DNA of 20,910 nucleotides from Spirochaetia bacterium (GCA_026002045.1 BOAV01000041.1:1-20910), one strand, 5' to 3'. Positions 8,679 through 15,432 are shown, numbered from the stretch's first letter. Translations and numbers: made by a program. The notes: a model not told the origin generated them from the letters alone.

Positions 8679-9596
8679 TTACCAATATCTCATTTTCAAG
8701 TAGTCTATATATGGCTTGAGTTCTTCTTTATCTATAAGTGGCTTGAATAATTCATCAGGAGAGATTATTTTGTATTTATTTGGATCTTTTAACAGACCCA
8801 TCCAATTGAGAGGTTCAATGATATTTTGTCTTAATATAGTATTTCCAGAGGGAATTATATGTAGATGAATATACTCATCACAGCCATATTCATTTAATTC
8901 AGTCATTTTCCATCCTAACAAAGTCTGTCTCATTAATTGATAATAAGGCTCAAAAAACAATTCTTTAAAATCTGAAGGTGAAGTGACAGGACAATCCTTC
9001 TCCTGTAATAAATCGACATAATTTTTATGATAGTTGTCCTTTGATTTATATCTACATTCTTGATTTTCATATGTTTCAGTATATTTCCATTCAATCAACA
9101 CTAAAATATTATTCCCATTCTTTTTCTTTCCAAGCATAAGGGCATCAATAGAAGTTGACTTTGAACCCCTCTTTCTTGATGAACTCTTTTCATTTAAGGG
9201 ATTAGAATTTTTACCTTCCATTATTTCAAATTCAACATATCCATCATCAACAATTTCGGCACTTATGATACGATCATCAATGTTTTGTAAAACAAAAGTG
9301 GATAGGTCTTGCCTTTTTCTTAAAGGAAACAAATGATTTATACATGATATATTAGATGATAATAAATGTCCCTCTGGGCCTTCTTTTGGTTCTCCATTAC
9401 GATCTTTATGCCAATCTATATCATATTTGTTAAAATAAGATATAGCATCTTCCTTTATTTCCTCCCAAAGATTAAAAGGCCGATTCTTTAGGACAAAAGG
9501 CCATTTAATTCCATTATATATTCCAAACCCCGGGTCATTGAATATTTCATCACGAGATTTTATTGCTCGGTCTCTTTGTTCTTTAATATAAGCCAT
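8679..9596 (-). CDS. PGN_0703-like PD-(D/E)XK restriction-type endonuclease
   Basis: The 305-residue protein resembles the PGN_0703 family of putative restriction endonucleases. Key blocks are HLLSSNISCINHLFP (77-91), a DDGYVEFEIM strand (117-126), TSIDALM with Asp151, and ILVLIEWKYTE with Glu169 and Lys171. The latter two form a D...ExK nuclease core. No signal peptide or membrane segment is seen. It starts nine bases after the second ADP-ribosylglycohydrolase and has a GGGG ribosome site six bases before the ATG at 9596, so it is the third gene of that operon. Its 3' end faces the end of the DUF262 pair (63 bases apart) with no strong terminator between them. Function is inferred: a DNA-cleaving effector, target unknown. 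The family is usually seen as a single hypothetical gene; the link to ARH genes is the odd part. Confidence 0.75.
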   Translation of the reverse strand: MAYIKEQRDRAIKSRDEIFNDPGFGIYNGIKWPFVLKNRPFNLWEEIKEDAISYFNKYDIDWHKDRNGEPKEGPEGHLLSSNISCINHLFPLRKRQDLSTFVLQNIDDRIISAEIVDDGYVEFEIMEGKNSNPLNEKSSSRKRGSKSTSIDALMLGKKKNGNNILVLIEWKYTETYENQECRYKSKDNYHKNYVDLLQEKDCPVTSPSDFKELFFEPYYQLMRQTLLGWKMTELNEYGCDEYIHLHIIPSGNTILRQNIIEPLNWMGLLKDPNKYKIISPDELFKPLIDKEELKPYIDYLKMRYW

Positions 9597-9605
9597 AAAT
9601 AACCC

Positions 9606-10406
9606 CTATTTTATCAAATTATTCTTATACTTCATTGAAAACTTCTCAAGCAACTCCACAAAATTAGGTGGTACTAGATCCAGGACATTATCTACAATAT
9701 TCTCAGGTACATTCTTATAAAAAGCCTCAGCAATTCCACCAGTAATACAACCTATGGTATCACTATCTCCTCCAAGAGATATAGCAAGCCTTATAGCATT
9801 CTCATAATCGGTGCTTTCCAAAAAGGCAATAATTGCTTCTGGAACTGAACCTTGGCAGCTCACATCAAATTCATAATGAGGTCTGATGTCATCTATTTTT
9901 CGATCCAAGTCATAGCTAAATGTTTCAGTGATATACTGTTTTATCTCATCCTTGGTCTTACCTGTCCTTGCCAAAAACACAGAGGAGGCCACAGCCTGAG
10001 CCCCTTTAATACCCTCCGGATGATTATGGGTCACTTCAGCACTGGCCTTGGCCTGTTCTAAAACCTCATCAAGTGTATTAAAAGCCCACCCTACAGGACT
10101 GACCCTCATTGCTGAACCATTACCCCAACTGTTAAAAGGTTTAAGGTCATCAGAATGTAGCCAACCTTTGAATTTACCTCCATATCCGGCATGAGGGTAG
10201 TCATTTCCATATTTATGATAAGTTTCAGCATAGCCCTTATTGTTTAACAGGCAGTCCATTGTTGCAAAGGTCAAAACACTATCATCTGTAAATCTTGAAT
10301 GACCTGAGAATAAAGTAAAGTCTGTAGTCTTCACATTATGCCATTCATAACAAGAACCAATAACATCACCAGCAATGGCCCCAATAATGTAATGTGTACT
10401 ATCCAT
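9606..10406 (-). CDS. ADP-ribosylglycohydrolase family protein (short form)
   Basis: This family removes ADP-ribose from proteins, nucleic acids or small molecules using two magnesium ions. The 266-residue protein begins YIIGAIAGDVIGS (GD at 13-14), then EWHNVKTTDF, then FTDDSVLT (39-46, metal-binding D41/D42), and has GGDSDTIGCITGGIAE (from 212, metal-binding D214/D216). All metal ligands are present, so it should be active. It is the compact, widespread bacterial type, different from its upstream neighbour. Its ATG shares one base with the stop of that neighbour (TAATG), with GAGAGG eight bases before the start. This forces coupled translation of two hydrolases of the same superfamily. Substrate unknown. 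Confidence 0.88.
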   Translation of the reverse strand: MDSTHYIIGAIAGDVIGSCYEWHNVKTTDFTLFSGHSRFTDDSVLTFATMDCLLNNKGYAETYHKYGNDYPHAGYGGKFKGWLHSDDLKPFNSWGNGSAMRVSPVGWAFNTLDEVLEQAKASAEVTHNHPEGIKGAQAVASSVFLARTGKTKDEIKQYITETFSYDLDRKIDDIRPHYEFDVSCQGSVPEAIIAFLESTDYENAIRLAISLGGDSDTIGCITGGIAEAFYKNVPENIVDNVLDLVPPNFVELLEKFSMKYKNNLIK

Positions 10407-11353
10407 TATTTTTTCCTCTCAAATAAATTGTCATTCATTCTTTCAGCCAGATCCATTATGTCATCATATCTTGCAATGGTATTTCTGTACTGGACAGGGA
10501 TATTTTCCATTCCATAGAGCAGCCCGGCCAGCCCTCCGGTTACAGCAGCTGTGGTATCGGTATCATGTCCCAGATTAATGGCCTTTAACACAGCATCATT
10601 ATAGTTATCAGTCGTCAATAAGGACCAGATGGCTGCTTCAATGGTTTCAATGACATAACCACCACTTTTAATGGTATCAGAGGGAGCAATGGATATGTCT
10701 TGTTTTAATAATCTGTCAAAGTGACTGATTTCTGAAGGTTCAATTGATACTGAATGTAGAAAATCAGGTATACTCTGTTGTAAGTTCTTGTAAATTTCAA
10801 CCTTGTTCATTCCATTAATAATCTGCATTGCAAATTCAAGGTAATAAAAACAGGCTATGACTGACCTTATATGCCCGTGGGTTATGGAGGATACCTTCTT
10901 GGTAATTTCAAAACGTTCATTTATACGTTTATCTAACAGGTAGAACACTAGAGGGGCTATCCTCATCAGGGAGCCATTCCCATTATCTCTTGGCTTAAAT
11001 CCTCCGGCTAGTTCAGGCTCAACTCCTGCTTCAAGTTTGGTTATTGCCCTTGATGTGGTGATCCCTATATCGAATACACACCCGGTAGCAGTCCAGTAAT
11101 CCTCATTTCTCCATTTAATGAAGTTAGAGGCAATGTTATTGAGATCGAAGTCCATTGTTAGAGCCTCAGCCAAACAGGATGTCAATGAAGCATCATCAGA
11201 AAAGGTTCCAGGAGGCTGGTTGTGGGTGCCATATCCAATCATGTCTGTAACAGGGTGCTTCTTTATCTCTATATGGTTGGTAAACTCTACTGGAACCCCC
11301 AGAGCATCCCCAATAGCAACTCCCAACAAGACTGATTTGATTTGTTCTAACAT
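10406..11353 (-). CDS. ADP-ribosylglycohydrolase (DraG-like), first gene of the operon
   Basis: The 315-residue enzyme shows the full DraG/ARH pattern: LLGVAIGDALG (9-19), PPGTFSDDASLT (47-58, D53/D54), DNGNGSLMRIAP in the middle, and LGHDTDTTAAVTGGLAG (261-277, D264/D266). It should hydrolyse ADP-ribosyl bonds, with ADP-ribosylated protein as the best known substrate class. It is the promoter-proximal gene, with an extended -10 about 33 bases upstream of its ATG and AAGGA five bases before the start. The two hydrolases differ in sequence and length, so this is not a recent tandem duplication. No ADP-ribosyltransferase is visible in the window, which makes a simple add/remove pair with a local partner unlikely. 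Confidence 0.9.
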   Translation of the reverse strand: MLEQIKSVLLGVAIGDALGVPVEFTNHIEIKKHPVTDMIGYGTHNQPPGTFSDDASLTSCLAEALTMDFDLNNIASNFIKWRNEDYWTATGCVFDIGITTSRAITKLEAGVEPELAGGFKPRDNGNGSLMRIAPLVFYLLDKRINERFEITKKVSSITHGHIRSVIACFYYLEFAMQIINGMNKVEIYKNLQQSIPDFLHSVSIEPSEISHFDRLLKQDISIAPSDTIKSGGYVIETIEAAIWSLLTTDNYNDAVLKAINLGHDTDTTAAVTGGLAGLLYGMENIPVQYRNTIARYDDIMDLAERMNDNLFERKK

Positions 11354-11385
11354 AAGAGTCCTTCTGCCCCTTTTATGGTGATCTT

Positions 11386-11413
11386 ATTATATCAATAAAT
11401 CCTATGGGTACAA
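11386..11413 (-). promoter_or_regulatory. Promoter of the ARH-ARH-nuclease operon
   Basis: On the minus strand a perfect TATAAT (11391-11386) is preceded by TGA (extended -10). A weak -35, TTGTAC (11413-11408), lies 16 bases upstream. The leader to the ATG at 11353 is about 25 bases. Confidence 0.65.
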
Positions 11414-11473
11414 GCGGCCTCAAAACGGGTATGCAGCCACATAAGGCAGAAATATGTCTAAAAAAGTAGACGT

Positions 11474-11502
11474 TTTACAAAATTCAGGCTTTGTGGTATA
11501 TT
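11474..11502 (+). promoter_or_regulatory. Promoter of the PIN toxin-like gene, placing the start site at the ATG
   Basis: TTTACA (11474-11479), exactly 17 bases, then TATATT (11497-11502). The expected transcription start (6-9 bases on) falls at 11508-11511, on the ATG at 11511. No ribosome site lies between, so the transcript would be leaderless. Confidence 0.55.
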
Positions 11503-11510
11503 ATTTATTG

Positions 11511-11993
11511 ATGGAAAAGTCAAAAATTTACCTTGAAACGACAATGTTCAGCTTCTATTATGCCCCTGACGTACCGGGCTATACGGAGCTAAAGGCCCAG
11601 GTATGGCAGATTTTTGACCAAATTCGAGCCGGGAAGTATGAGGCTTATACGTCTATCTATGCGGTTCAAGAGATTGAAGCGGAAACTAACCTTGAAAAAC
11701 GGGATAAGATGAAGCGGCTGGTCATTGATTATGGGGTCGTAGTTCTGCCTGAAAATGAGGATTCCAAGCGGCTTGCTGGTTTGTATATTGCTGAAAAGGC
11801 TGTTCCATCTGCCTATACAACGGACGCTGCCCATATTGCGATAACTGCTGCCAATGGGTTAGACTTTATTGTGAGTTTGAACTTTGAGCATATTGCCCGG
11901 CCCTGGACGGTGGAAAAGGTCAGGAAGGTCAATATTCGTGAAGGTTTTGACGGTATTGGGATATACCGTCCTGTGGAGGTATTAGATTTATGA
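11511..11993 (+). CDS. PIN-domain protein, VapC-like toxin
   Basis: PIN domains are magnesium-dependent ribonucleases; as toxins they cut tRNA or rRNA. This 160-residue protein begins KIYLETTMFSFYY, the E/D-x-[TS] type of PIN start, and carries acidic EIEAE (54-58), TTDAAHIAITAANGLDFIVSLNFEHIA (103-129, with D105), which is typical of the late PIN motifs. It is followed by a coupled 79-residue protein, an order (toxin first) seen in some PIN pairs. The ATG at 11511 is favoured because the promoter lies directly before it; an upstream in-frame ATG at 11454 with AAGG nine bases before it would add 19 residues if a further promoter exists. G/C-richer codons set it apart from the DUF262 genes. 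Confidence 0.8.
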   Translation: MEKSKIYLETTMFSFYYAPDVPGYTELKAQVWQIFDQIRAGKYEAYTSIYAVQEIEAETNLEKRDKMKRLVIDYGVVVLPENEDSKRLAGLYIAEKAVPSAYTTDAAHIAITAANGLDFIVSLNFEHIARPWTVEKVRKVNIREGFDGIGIYRPVEVLDL

Positions 11994-12229
11994 AAACAGT
12001 ACAGGATTATATGAAAGACCCCCGGATTACCGATGATCCGGATTTGAAGGATTCTCTTGAATTATCAAAAGAAATTCATGCTATCCGTTTGAAGGTTCAA
12101 GATGAAAATAAAGGGCTATCCGTTGATGAAATTAACCGTAGGGCTGAAACTACTTTGGCATCCTGGGGGATTTCACTTTGCCGGGATAAGATCGGGCAGG
12201 GAAAAATTAGGACGGCGGTAAGAGTGTAG
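11990..12229 (+). CDS. Small partner of the PIN protein, probable antitoxin
   Basis: This 79-residue, charged protein (KTVQDYMKDPRI, then LELSKEIHAIRLKVQDENKGLS, DEINRRAETTLASWGI) is predicted to be mostly helical. Its ATG overlaps the stop of the PIN gene in ATGA, so the two are translationally coupled. I do not recognise a DNA-binding motif. The context, a small gene coupled to a PIN ribonuclease, supports an antitoxin role; this is inference. No promoter of its own is seen. Confidence 0.65.
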   Translation: MKTVQDYMKDPRITDDPDLKDSLELSKEIHAIRLKVQDENKGLSVDEINRRAETTLASWGISLCRDKIGQGKIRTAVRV

Positions 12230-12302
12230 AGAACAGACAAAATATTGTTGTTTTCTGCTCGTATTTCGGTTGGCATTATTGCATTTCCTATTTTCCCCTC
12301 TC

Positions 12303-12333
12303 TTTTGAACTATCAAGTATTACTTTACAGTTG
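12303..12333. repeat. 31-base direct repeat, copy 1
   Basis: TTTTGAA, then TCAAGTATTACTTTACAG, then TTG. It matches copy 2 at 27 of 31 positions, 135 bases away. Its core AAGTA-T-TACTT is a perfect odd palindrome. The pattern resembles operator sites of toxin-antitoxin repressors. Confidence 0.6.
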
Positions 12334-12437
12334 GGTCAGGTTCTCCCTCTTCAAAGGCATTATTGATATGTAAACTAAGATTCTGCTTAGTAGCTTGAAA
12401 AGGATCCTCCATTCTTTCCACTTCCCGGTTAGCCTCT

Positions 12438-12468
12438 TTTTGAATTGTCAAGGATTACTTGACAGTTG
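12438..12468. repeat. 31-base direct repeat, copy 2
   Basis: The second copy contains a perfect inverted repeat TGTCAAG-GATTA-CTTGACA. It also includes TTGACA, a consensus -35 box, on both strands, but I find no -10 at the right distance on either side. Confidence 0.6.
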
Positions 12469-12496
12469 CCATTGAGTTACATTCATCTACCTATTG

Positions 12497-12525
12497 TCAG
12501 TAGTTCGGAAATCCCGAACTACTGA
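12497..12525. repeat. Perfect 12-bp hairpin without U-tract
   Basis: TCAGTAGTTCGG (12497-12508) and CCGAACTACTGA (12514-12525) are exact inverses around a five-base loop. No T-run follows on either strand, so a rho-independent terminator is unlikely in its usual form. It lies 66 bases beyond the stop of the minus-strand DUF1508 gene. Confidence 0.65.
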
Positions 12526-12591
12526 TTAATGAAAATAAATGACCCACTTACCTTCATATCACACACCGAATCAAAAAAATCTGTTATATGA

Positions 12592-12924
12592 TTATTTTGC
12601 CTTCGGCTTCCTTCCCCTCTTCTTAGGGGCTTCCTTGGGAGTGGTAGCCTTCTTTGAGGCATTTTTCTTCGGGGCAGTCTTGGCCTTGGAATGAACGGAT
12701 TTTTTAATAGACTCAGCATTCATTGTTTCATCAACAATCTTGGCTGTGGTAATGATTTTTTGGAGCTTGACTATTTCCTTCTGCAATGCTTTGATTTCTT
12801 TTAGGCAAGATTTTCTATCTCCATAACCATTTTCACTTGTAGCCAGGATTTCCCCGGTAGTGGTTTTAAGGTTGAAATGGAATAGCTTCTTTCGGTCTTG
12901 AGTGATGATGTATTTGGCTGCCAT
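12592..12924 (-). CDS. DUF1508 (YegP-like) protein with lysine-rich AT-hook-like tail
   Basis: The 110-residue protein starts with a DUF1508 module: FHFNLKTTTGEILATSENGYGDRKSCLKEI (residues 16-45), which matches the family pattern of a phenylalanine-rich strand followed by a SE.Y..K..C..GI helix. The function of the family is unknown. A short coiled segment follows, then a tail (about 78-110) made of K, A, P and R with KKRGRKPK, close to an AT-hook. This suggests binding to AT-rich DNA. The ATG at 12924 has TAGGAG five bases upstream; the leader GGAGTCATTATG is identical to that of the DUF2158-like gene at 3589. It diverges from the DUF932 operon and shares overlapping promoters with it. Confidence 0.75.
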   Translation of the reverse strand: MAAKYIITQDRKKLFHFNLKTTTGEILATSENGYGDRKSCLKEIKALQKEIVKLQKIITTAKIVDETMNAESIKKSVHSKAKTAPKKNASKKATTPKEAPKKRGRKPKAK

Positions 12925-12941
12925 AATGACTCCTAATGCCT

Positions 12942-12982
12942 TTGATTCTCAGTAGTATAGCAATATACATTAGAATATACAA
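12942..12982. promoter_or_regulatory. Overlapping divergent promoters of DUF1508 and DUF932 genes
   Basis: Minus strand: TTGTAT (12982-12977), 17 bases, TATACT (12959-12954), leading to DUF1508. Plus strand: TTGATT (12942-12947), 16 bases, TATACA (12964-12969), leading to DUF932. The two overlap almost fully, so the directions probably compete. Confidence 0.45.
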
Positions 12983-13054
12983 GCCATTAAATGCCTATCC
13001 CTAACCAATCCATCAGGTACATTACGCTTACATAATAGTCCAAGGAGATACAAA

Positions 13055-13987
13055 ATGGCTCATGGGCTTGGACGTTATGATTGGATGCTTACCACTAAGG
13101 AACCAGTTTGGCATGGCATAGGGACGATAGTTCAGGATGCCCCGACTTCTGAGGAAGCTATCAGGATAGCCAAGTTAGATTGGTCAGTGGATCAAATACC
13201 CATCAGTGCTGCCGGGAAGGAAATCCCCAACTACTTTGCAAATATCAGGAGTGATACTCAGGAAGCCCTTGGTATCGTGCAGGGTAGGTATCAGGTCCAG
13301 CAAAATAAGGATTCCTTTGCCTTTGTGGATGACATAATCAACAATAGCCAAGGGGTTCAATGTCGTTATGAGACTGCCGGATCCCTGTTCAATGGCCGGA
13401 GGGTATTCCTTCTCGTAAGGCTTCCTGAACAGAGCATTCTTGGTGATAAAATCGAAAACTTTCTCTACTTTACTAACAGCCACGATGGTTCAACCGGGCT
13501 TATGGCTGGTATATCCAATGTCAGAATTTGTTGCAACAATACTTTAACTCTCGCTATAAGGAATGCTCAACGAACTTGGACTTGTAGGCATACGGCGGTG
13601 ATGAATAGCCGGAAAGAAGAGGCTGCCTACAATCTTGGTCTTGCAGTCAAGTATGTGGGGTCTGTAAGCATTGAGGCTGAAAAAATGGCAAGTAAGAAAA
13701 TCAGTAAGGTTGCTTTTATCCGGGACTTTAAGAAGGAATTGGTAAAGATTGCTTCTGAAAGGTCGGCTGATGAATATGTCGAAAGAGTGAGTATAATCCA
13801 TTCTAAAAAAGATGATTTAGCCAATTTCAAGGGAACAGCGTGGGCTTGGTATCAGGCCACAGCAGACCTCGTATCTAATGCAAGACCATTACGGCAGACC
13901 GAAAATTACCAAGTCAATAAGTTGATAGACTTTTTTGATGGAAATAAAATTCTTCAGACTGCACAGAAGGTTTTACAGGCGGCGTAA
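13055..13987 (+). CDS. DUF932 phage/plasmid-like protein (TIGR03299 type)
   Basis: DUF932 proteins are found on plasmids, prophages and integrative elements; their role is not established. The 310-residue protein opens MAHGLGRYDWMLTTKEPVWHGIG, the characteristic start (WHG..), followed by TSEEAIRIAKLDWSV, ALGIVQGRYQVQQNKDSFAFVD (about 70-91) and GISNVRICCNNTL (about 149-161), all hallmarks of the TIGR03299 form. No membrane segment is present. The ATG at 13055 has AAGGAG seven bases before it. It leads a plus-strand operon with a RadC-type JAB gene and a 54-residue protein, a pairing common on mobile elements. Length is in the normal family range. Confidence 0.88.
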   Translation: MAHGLGRYDWMLTTKEPVWHGIGTIVQDAPTSEEAIRIAKLDWSVDQIPISAAGKEIPNYFANIRSDTQEALGIVQGRYQVQQNKDSFAFVDDIINNSQGVQCRYETAGSLFNGRRVFLLVRLPEQSILGDKIENFLYFTNSHDGSTGLMAGISNVRICCNNTLTLAIRNAQRTWTCRHTAVMNSRKEEAAYNLGLAVKYVGSVSIEAEKMASKKISKVAFIRDFKKELVKIASERSADEYVERVSIIHSKKDDLANFKGTAWAWYQATADLVSNARPLRQTENYQVNKLIDFFDGNKILQTAQKVLQAA

Positions 13988-14009
13988 AGGGGTCAGTGGT
14001 ATTATCTCT

Positions 14010-14426
14010 ATGCCGGATTCATATAAGGGATACACCATAAAGCATCCCAGCGATATTGTTGCTTTGACAAAACGATACTCTACTAAAAGACAGGAACATT
14101 TTTTAGTGATAACATTGAATGGAGAACATAGCACTATAAAAAAGCATATTGCTACTATCGGACTTGCTAATAAGACTATCGTGCATCCACGGGAGATATT
14201 TTGGTGGGCTATAAAAGATAACGCTTTGGCAGTCGTATTAGTGCATAACCATCCTTCCGGGTGTATTAAGCCAAGTCCACAAGATAACGAGGCAACGGAA
14301 CAACTTTGTAAAGCAGGAAAAATACTGGGTATTCGTGTTCTCGACCATGTGATTATTACAAAAGAAGATTATTATTCCTATCGACAGCATGAGTTAATTT
14401 CTGATGATGGAGAGTTTGGCTTATGA
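14010..14426 (+). CDS. RadC-like JAB (JAMM/MPN) domain protein
   Basis: The 138-residue protein consists only of the JAB domain of RadC (no N-terminal helix-hairpin-helix). It shows NKTIVHPREIF with Glu62, then VLVHNHPSGCIKPSPQDNEAT with His79, His81 and Asp92, fitting the E...HxH(x10)D metal site. RadC-like JAB proteins are frequent in plasmids and genomic islands; the reaction is unproven. The ATG at 14010 lies 22 bases after the DUF932 stop and has only a weak GGGG; the frame is open further upstream (to 13935) but that would overlap DUF932. Its stop overlaps the next ATG in ATGA. Confidence 0.85.
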   Translation: MPDSYKGYTIKHPSDIVALTKRYSTKRQEHFLVITLNGEHSTIKKHIATIGLANKTIVHPREIFWWAIKDNALAVVLVHNHPSGCIKPSPQDNEATEQLCKAGKILGIRVLDHVIITKEDYYSYRQHELISDDGEFGL

Positions 14427-14587
14427 GGCATAAACGAAAATACATTTGGGCTTATCTTGATGGGAAGAAACTGGTAGAGGTCATTCAGGCTGCCCTTGAT
14501 AATCACAAATCAGTAGATGAAATGAAAGCTATCCTCATCAAAGAAAATCCCGGTCACGAGGTTACTTTTAAGATTGTGTCAAAATGA
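14423..14587 (+). CDS. 54-residue protein coupled to RadC-like gene
   Basis: This short protein (MRHKRKYIWAYLDGKKLVEV, then a helical IQAALDNHKSVDEMKAILI, ending EVTFKIVSK) is basic at the start and has an alpha/beta feel. The ATG at 14423 sits inside the RadC-like stop (ATGA), so coupling is near certain if it is translated. No family is recognised. Codon use matches the operon and no stop interrupts the frame, which supports a real gene. Confidence 0.6.
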   Translation: MRHKRKYIWAYLDGKKLVEVIQAALDNHKSVDEMKAILIKENPGHEVTFKIVSK

Positions 14588-14622
14588 CTCAAATGACTAA
14601 TGTTTTTTCCAATGATATTTGA

Positions 14623-14634
14623 GCCCGATAGGGC
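14623..14634. terminator. Weak hairpin between converging genes
   Basis: GCCC-GATA-GGGC is followed on the plus strand by ATTATTT. It ends one base before the minus-strand stop codon (14636-14638). The stem is only four base pairs, so it is a weak terminator candidate serving the DUF932 operon. Confidence 0.35.
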
Positions 14635-14635
14635 A

Positions 14636-14968
14636 TTATTTCAAATCTTTGTATAATTCATCGTTACAAAGAATCTCATCCCTTGGTGTCTTTAAAAAAT
14701 AATCATCGTCTGGTGAAAGATAATAAGCATTGGCTGAATGGTAATTTTGATCTTCTAATATGTCATAGACATTTTTTGTAAATTCTACTTTATCCCTTGT
14801 AAGTCCGGCTAAGGCAATAGCATTGAGATATAGGATTTTCCTTGAATCTACACCACCAAGATAAGCCCCTGCTTCGTTTGCTTCAAGGGAGATGTATTCA
14901 TTACAAGCCTCTATGATTTTAGATGCCAGGGGGTCAGTTGATTTATTGTATATTTTTTCGTATTCCAT
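14636..14968 (-). CDS. Hypothetical protein, 110 residues
   Basis: I do not recognise this gene. The protein is soluble, acidic and mainly helical, for example SKIIEACNEYISLEANEAG and ILYLNAIALAGLTRDKVEFTKNVYDILED, and ends in a charged segment. The start ATG at 14968 follows the stop of the upstream gene by ten bases and lacks a clear Shine-Dalgarno; ACTAA sits six bases before it, as it does before two other genes in this arm (18510 and 18851). It is probably cotranscribed with the 103-residue gene upstream. Confidence 0.65.
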   Translation of the reverse strand: MEYEKIYNKSTDPLASKIIEACNEYISLEANEAGAYLGGVDSRKILYLNAIALAGLTRDKVEFTKNVYDILEDQNYHSANAYYLSPDDDYFLKTPRDEILCNDELYKDLK

Positions 14969-14978
14969 ATAAAATTAG

Positions 14979-15290
14979 TTATCTCAAATCAATAGCAAAC
15001 TCTTGTCCGTTTTTCATAAGGACAGACCAGTAGGTTTTTTCATCATTCTTTGCTTCTGCACTTGATATATCAATGATTCTAATGAGAACGGCTATGCTTT
15101 CATTGGTAAATAAAAAATTATCTTTAATAACCTCTGCCATTACCGGGCCTTTATGTATAATGGGCTGGTCAGGTCCAATCTCCACAAGACCGTTCGTTCC
15201 TATATCTTTATCCCCGATAAGCATTATTGCCTGTGTCAATCCTACAATGTCTCTTGGCCTTGTTGCTTCGTGTATTCTCTTAAAATTCAT
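14979..15290 (-). CDS. Hypothetical protein, 103 residues
   Basis: This unrecognised, soluble protein shows alternating short strands (IMLIGDKDIGTNGLVEIG, GPVMAEVIKDNFLF, SIAVLIRIIDIS, YWSVLMKNGQEFAIDLR), which suggests a small beta-rich fold. The ATG at 15290 has GGAGA about nine bases upstream. A 109-bp MITE-like element ends (on this strand) about 34 bases before the start, so it lies between this gene and any upstream promoter and may supply or block transcription. Confidence 0.65.
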   Translation of the reverse strand: MNFKRIHEATRPRDIVGLTQAIMLIGDKDIGTNGLVEIGPDQPIIHKGPVMAEVIKDNFLFTNESIAVLIRIIDISSAEAKNDEKTYWSVLMKNGQEFAIDLR

Positions 15291-15323
15291 AATGTCTTCT
15301 CCATATTATAATAAATATCTTAT

Positions 15324-15432
15324 GGGCATCTCTAAAAACCCATTGGGTTCTAGCAAAATACTCTACATATAGTGTACCATGCCTATTTATATCACTATAT
15401 ATAGTACATAGCATTAGTTTTTAGAGGTGCCC
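15324..15432. mobile_element. MITE-like element, 109 bp, with TTAT target duplication
   Basis: The terminal inverted repeats are GGGCATCTCTAAAAAC (15324-15339) and GTTTTTAGAGGTGCCC (15417-15432), matching at 15 of 16 positions. A direct TTAT flanks both ends (15320-15323 and 15433-15436). The interior of 77 bases has no gene and contains the palindrome ACTATATATAGT. This fits a non-autonomous miniature element moved by a transposase encoded elsewhere. The ends vaguely resemble IS5-type ends, which I cannot confirm. Confidence 0.75.

Larger units (their letters stand above)
12230..12591. other. Non-coding gap with operator-like repeats
   Basis: No credible gene is found. The gap contains two copies of a 31-base direct repeat (12303-12333 and 12438-12468), a small inverted repeat ACTAAG-ATTCTG-CTTAGT near 12373-12390, and a strong hairpin at 12497-12525. 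It separates the PIN pair from the end of the DUF1508 gene. Confidence 0.5.

Noticed and set aside
9606..11353. Recent tandem duplication of one ARH gene
   Set aside because: The two proteins differ in length and in most motifs (GDALG versus GDVIGS; GHDTD versus GGDSD); they are distinct subfamilies.
12519..12719. Minus-strand open frame with an arginine/proline-rich sequence
   Set aside because: It is the out-of-frame shadow of the lysine-rich tail of the DUF1508 gene.
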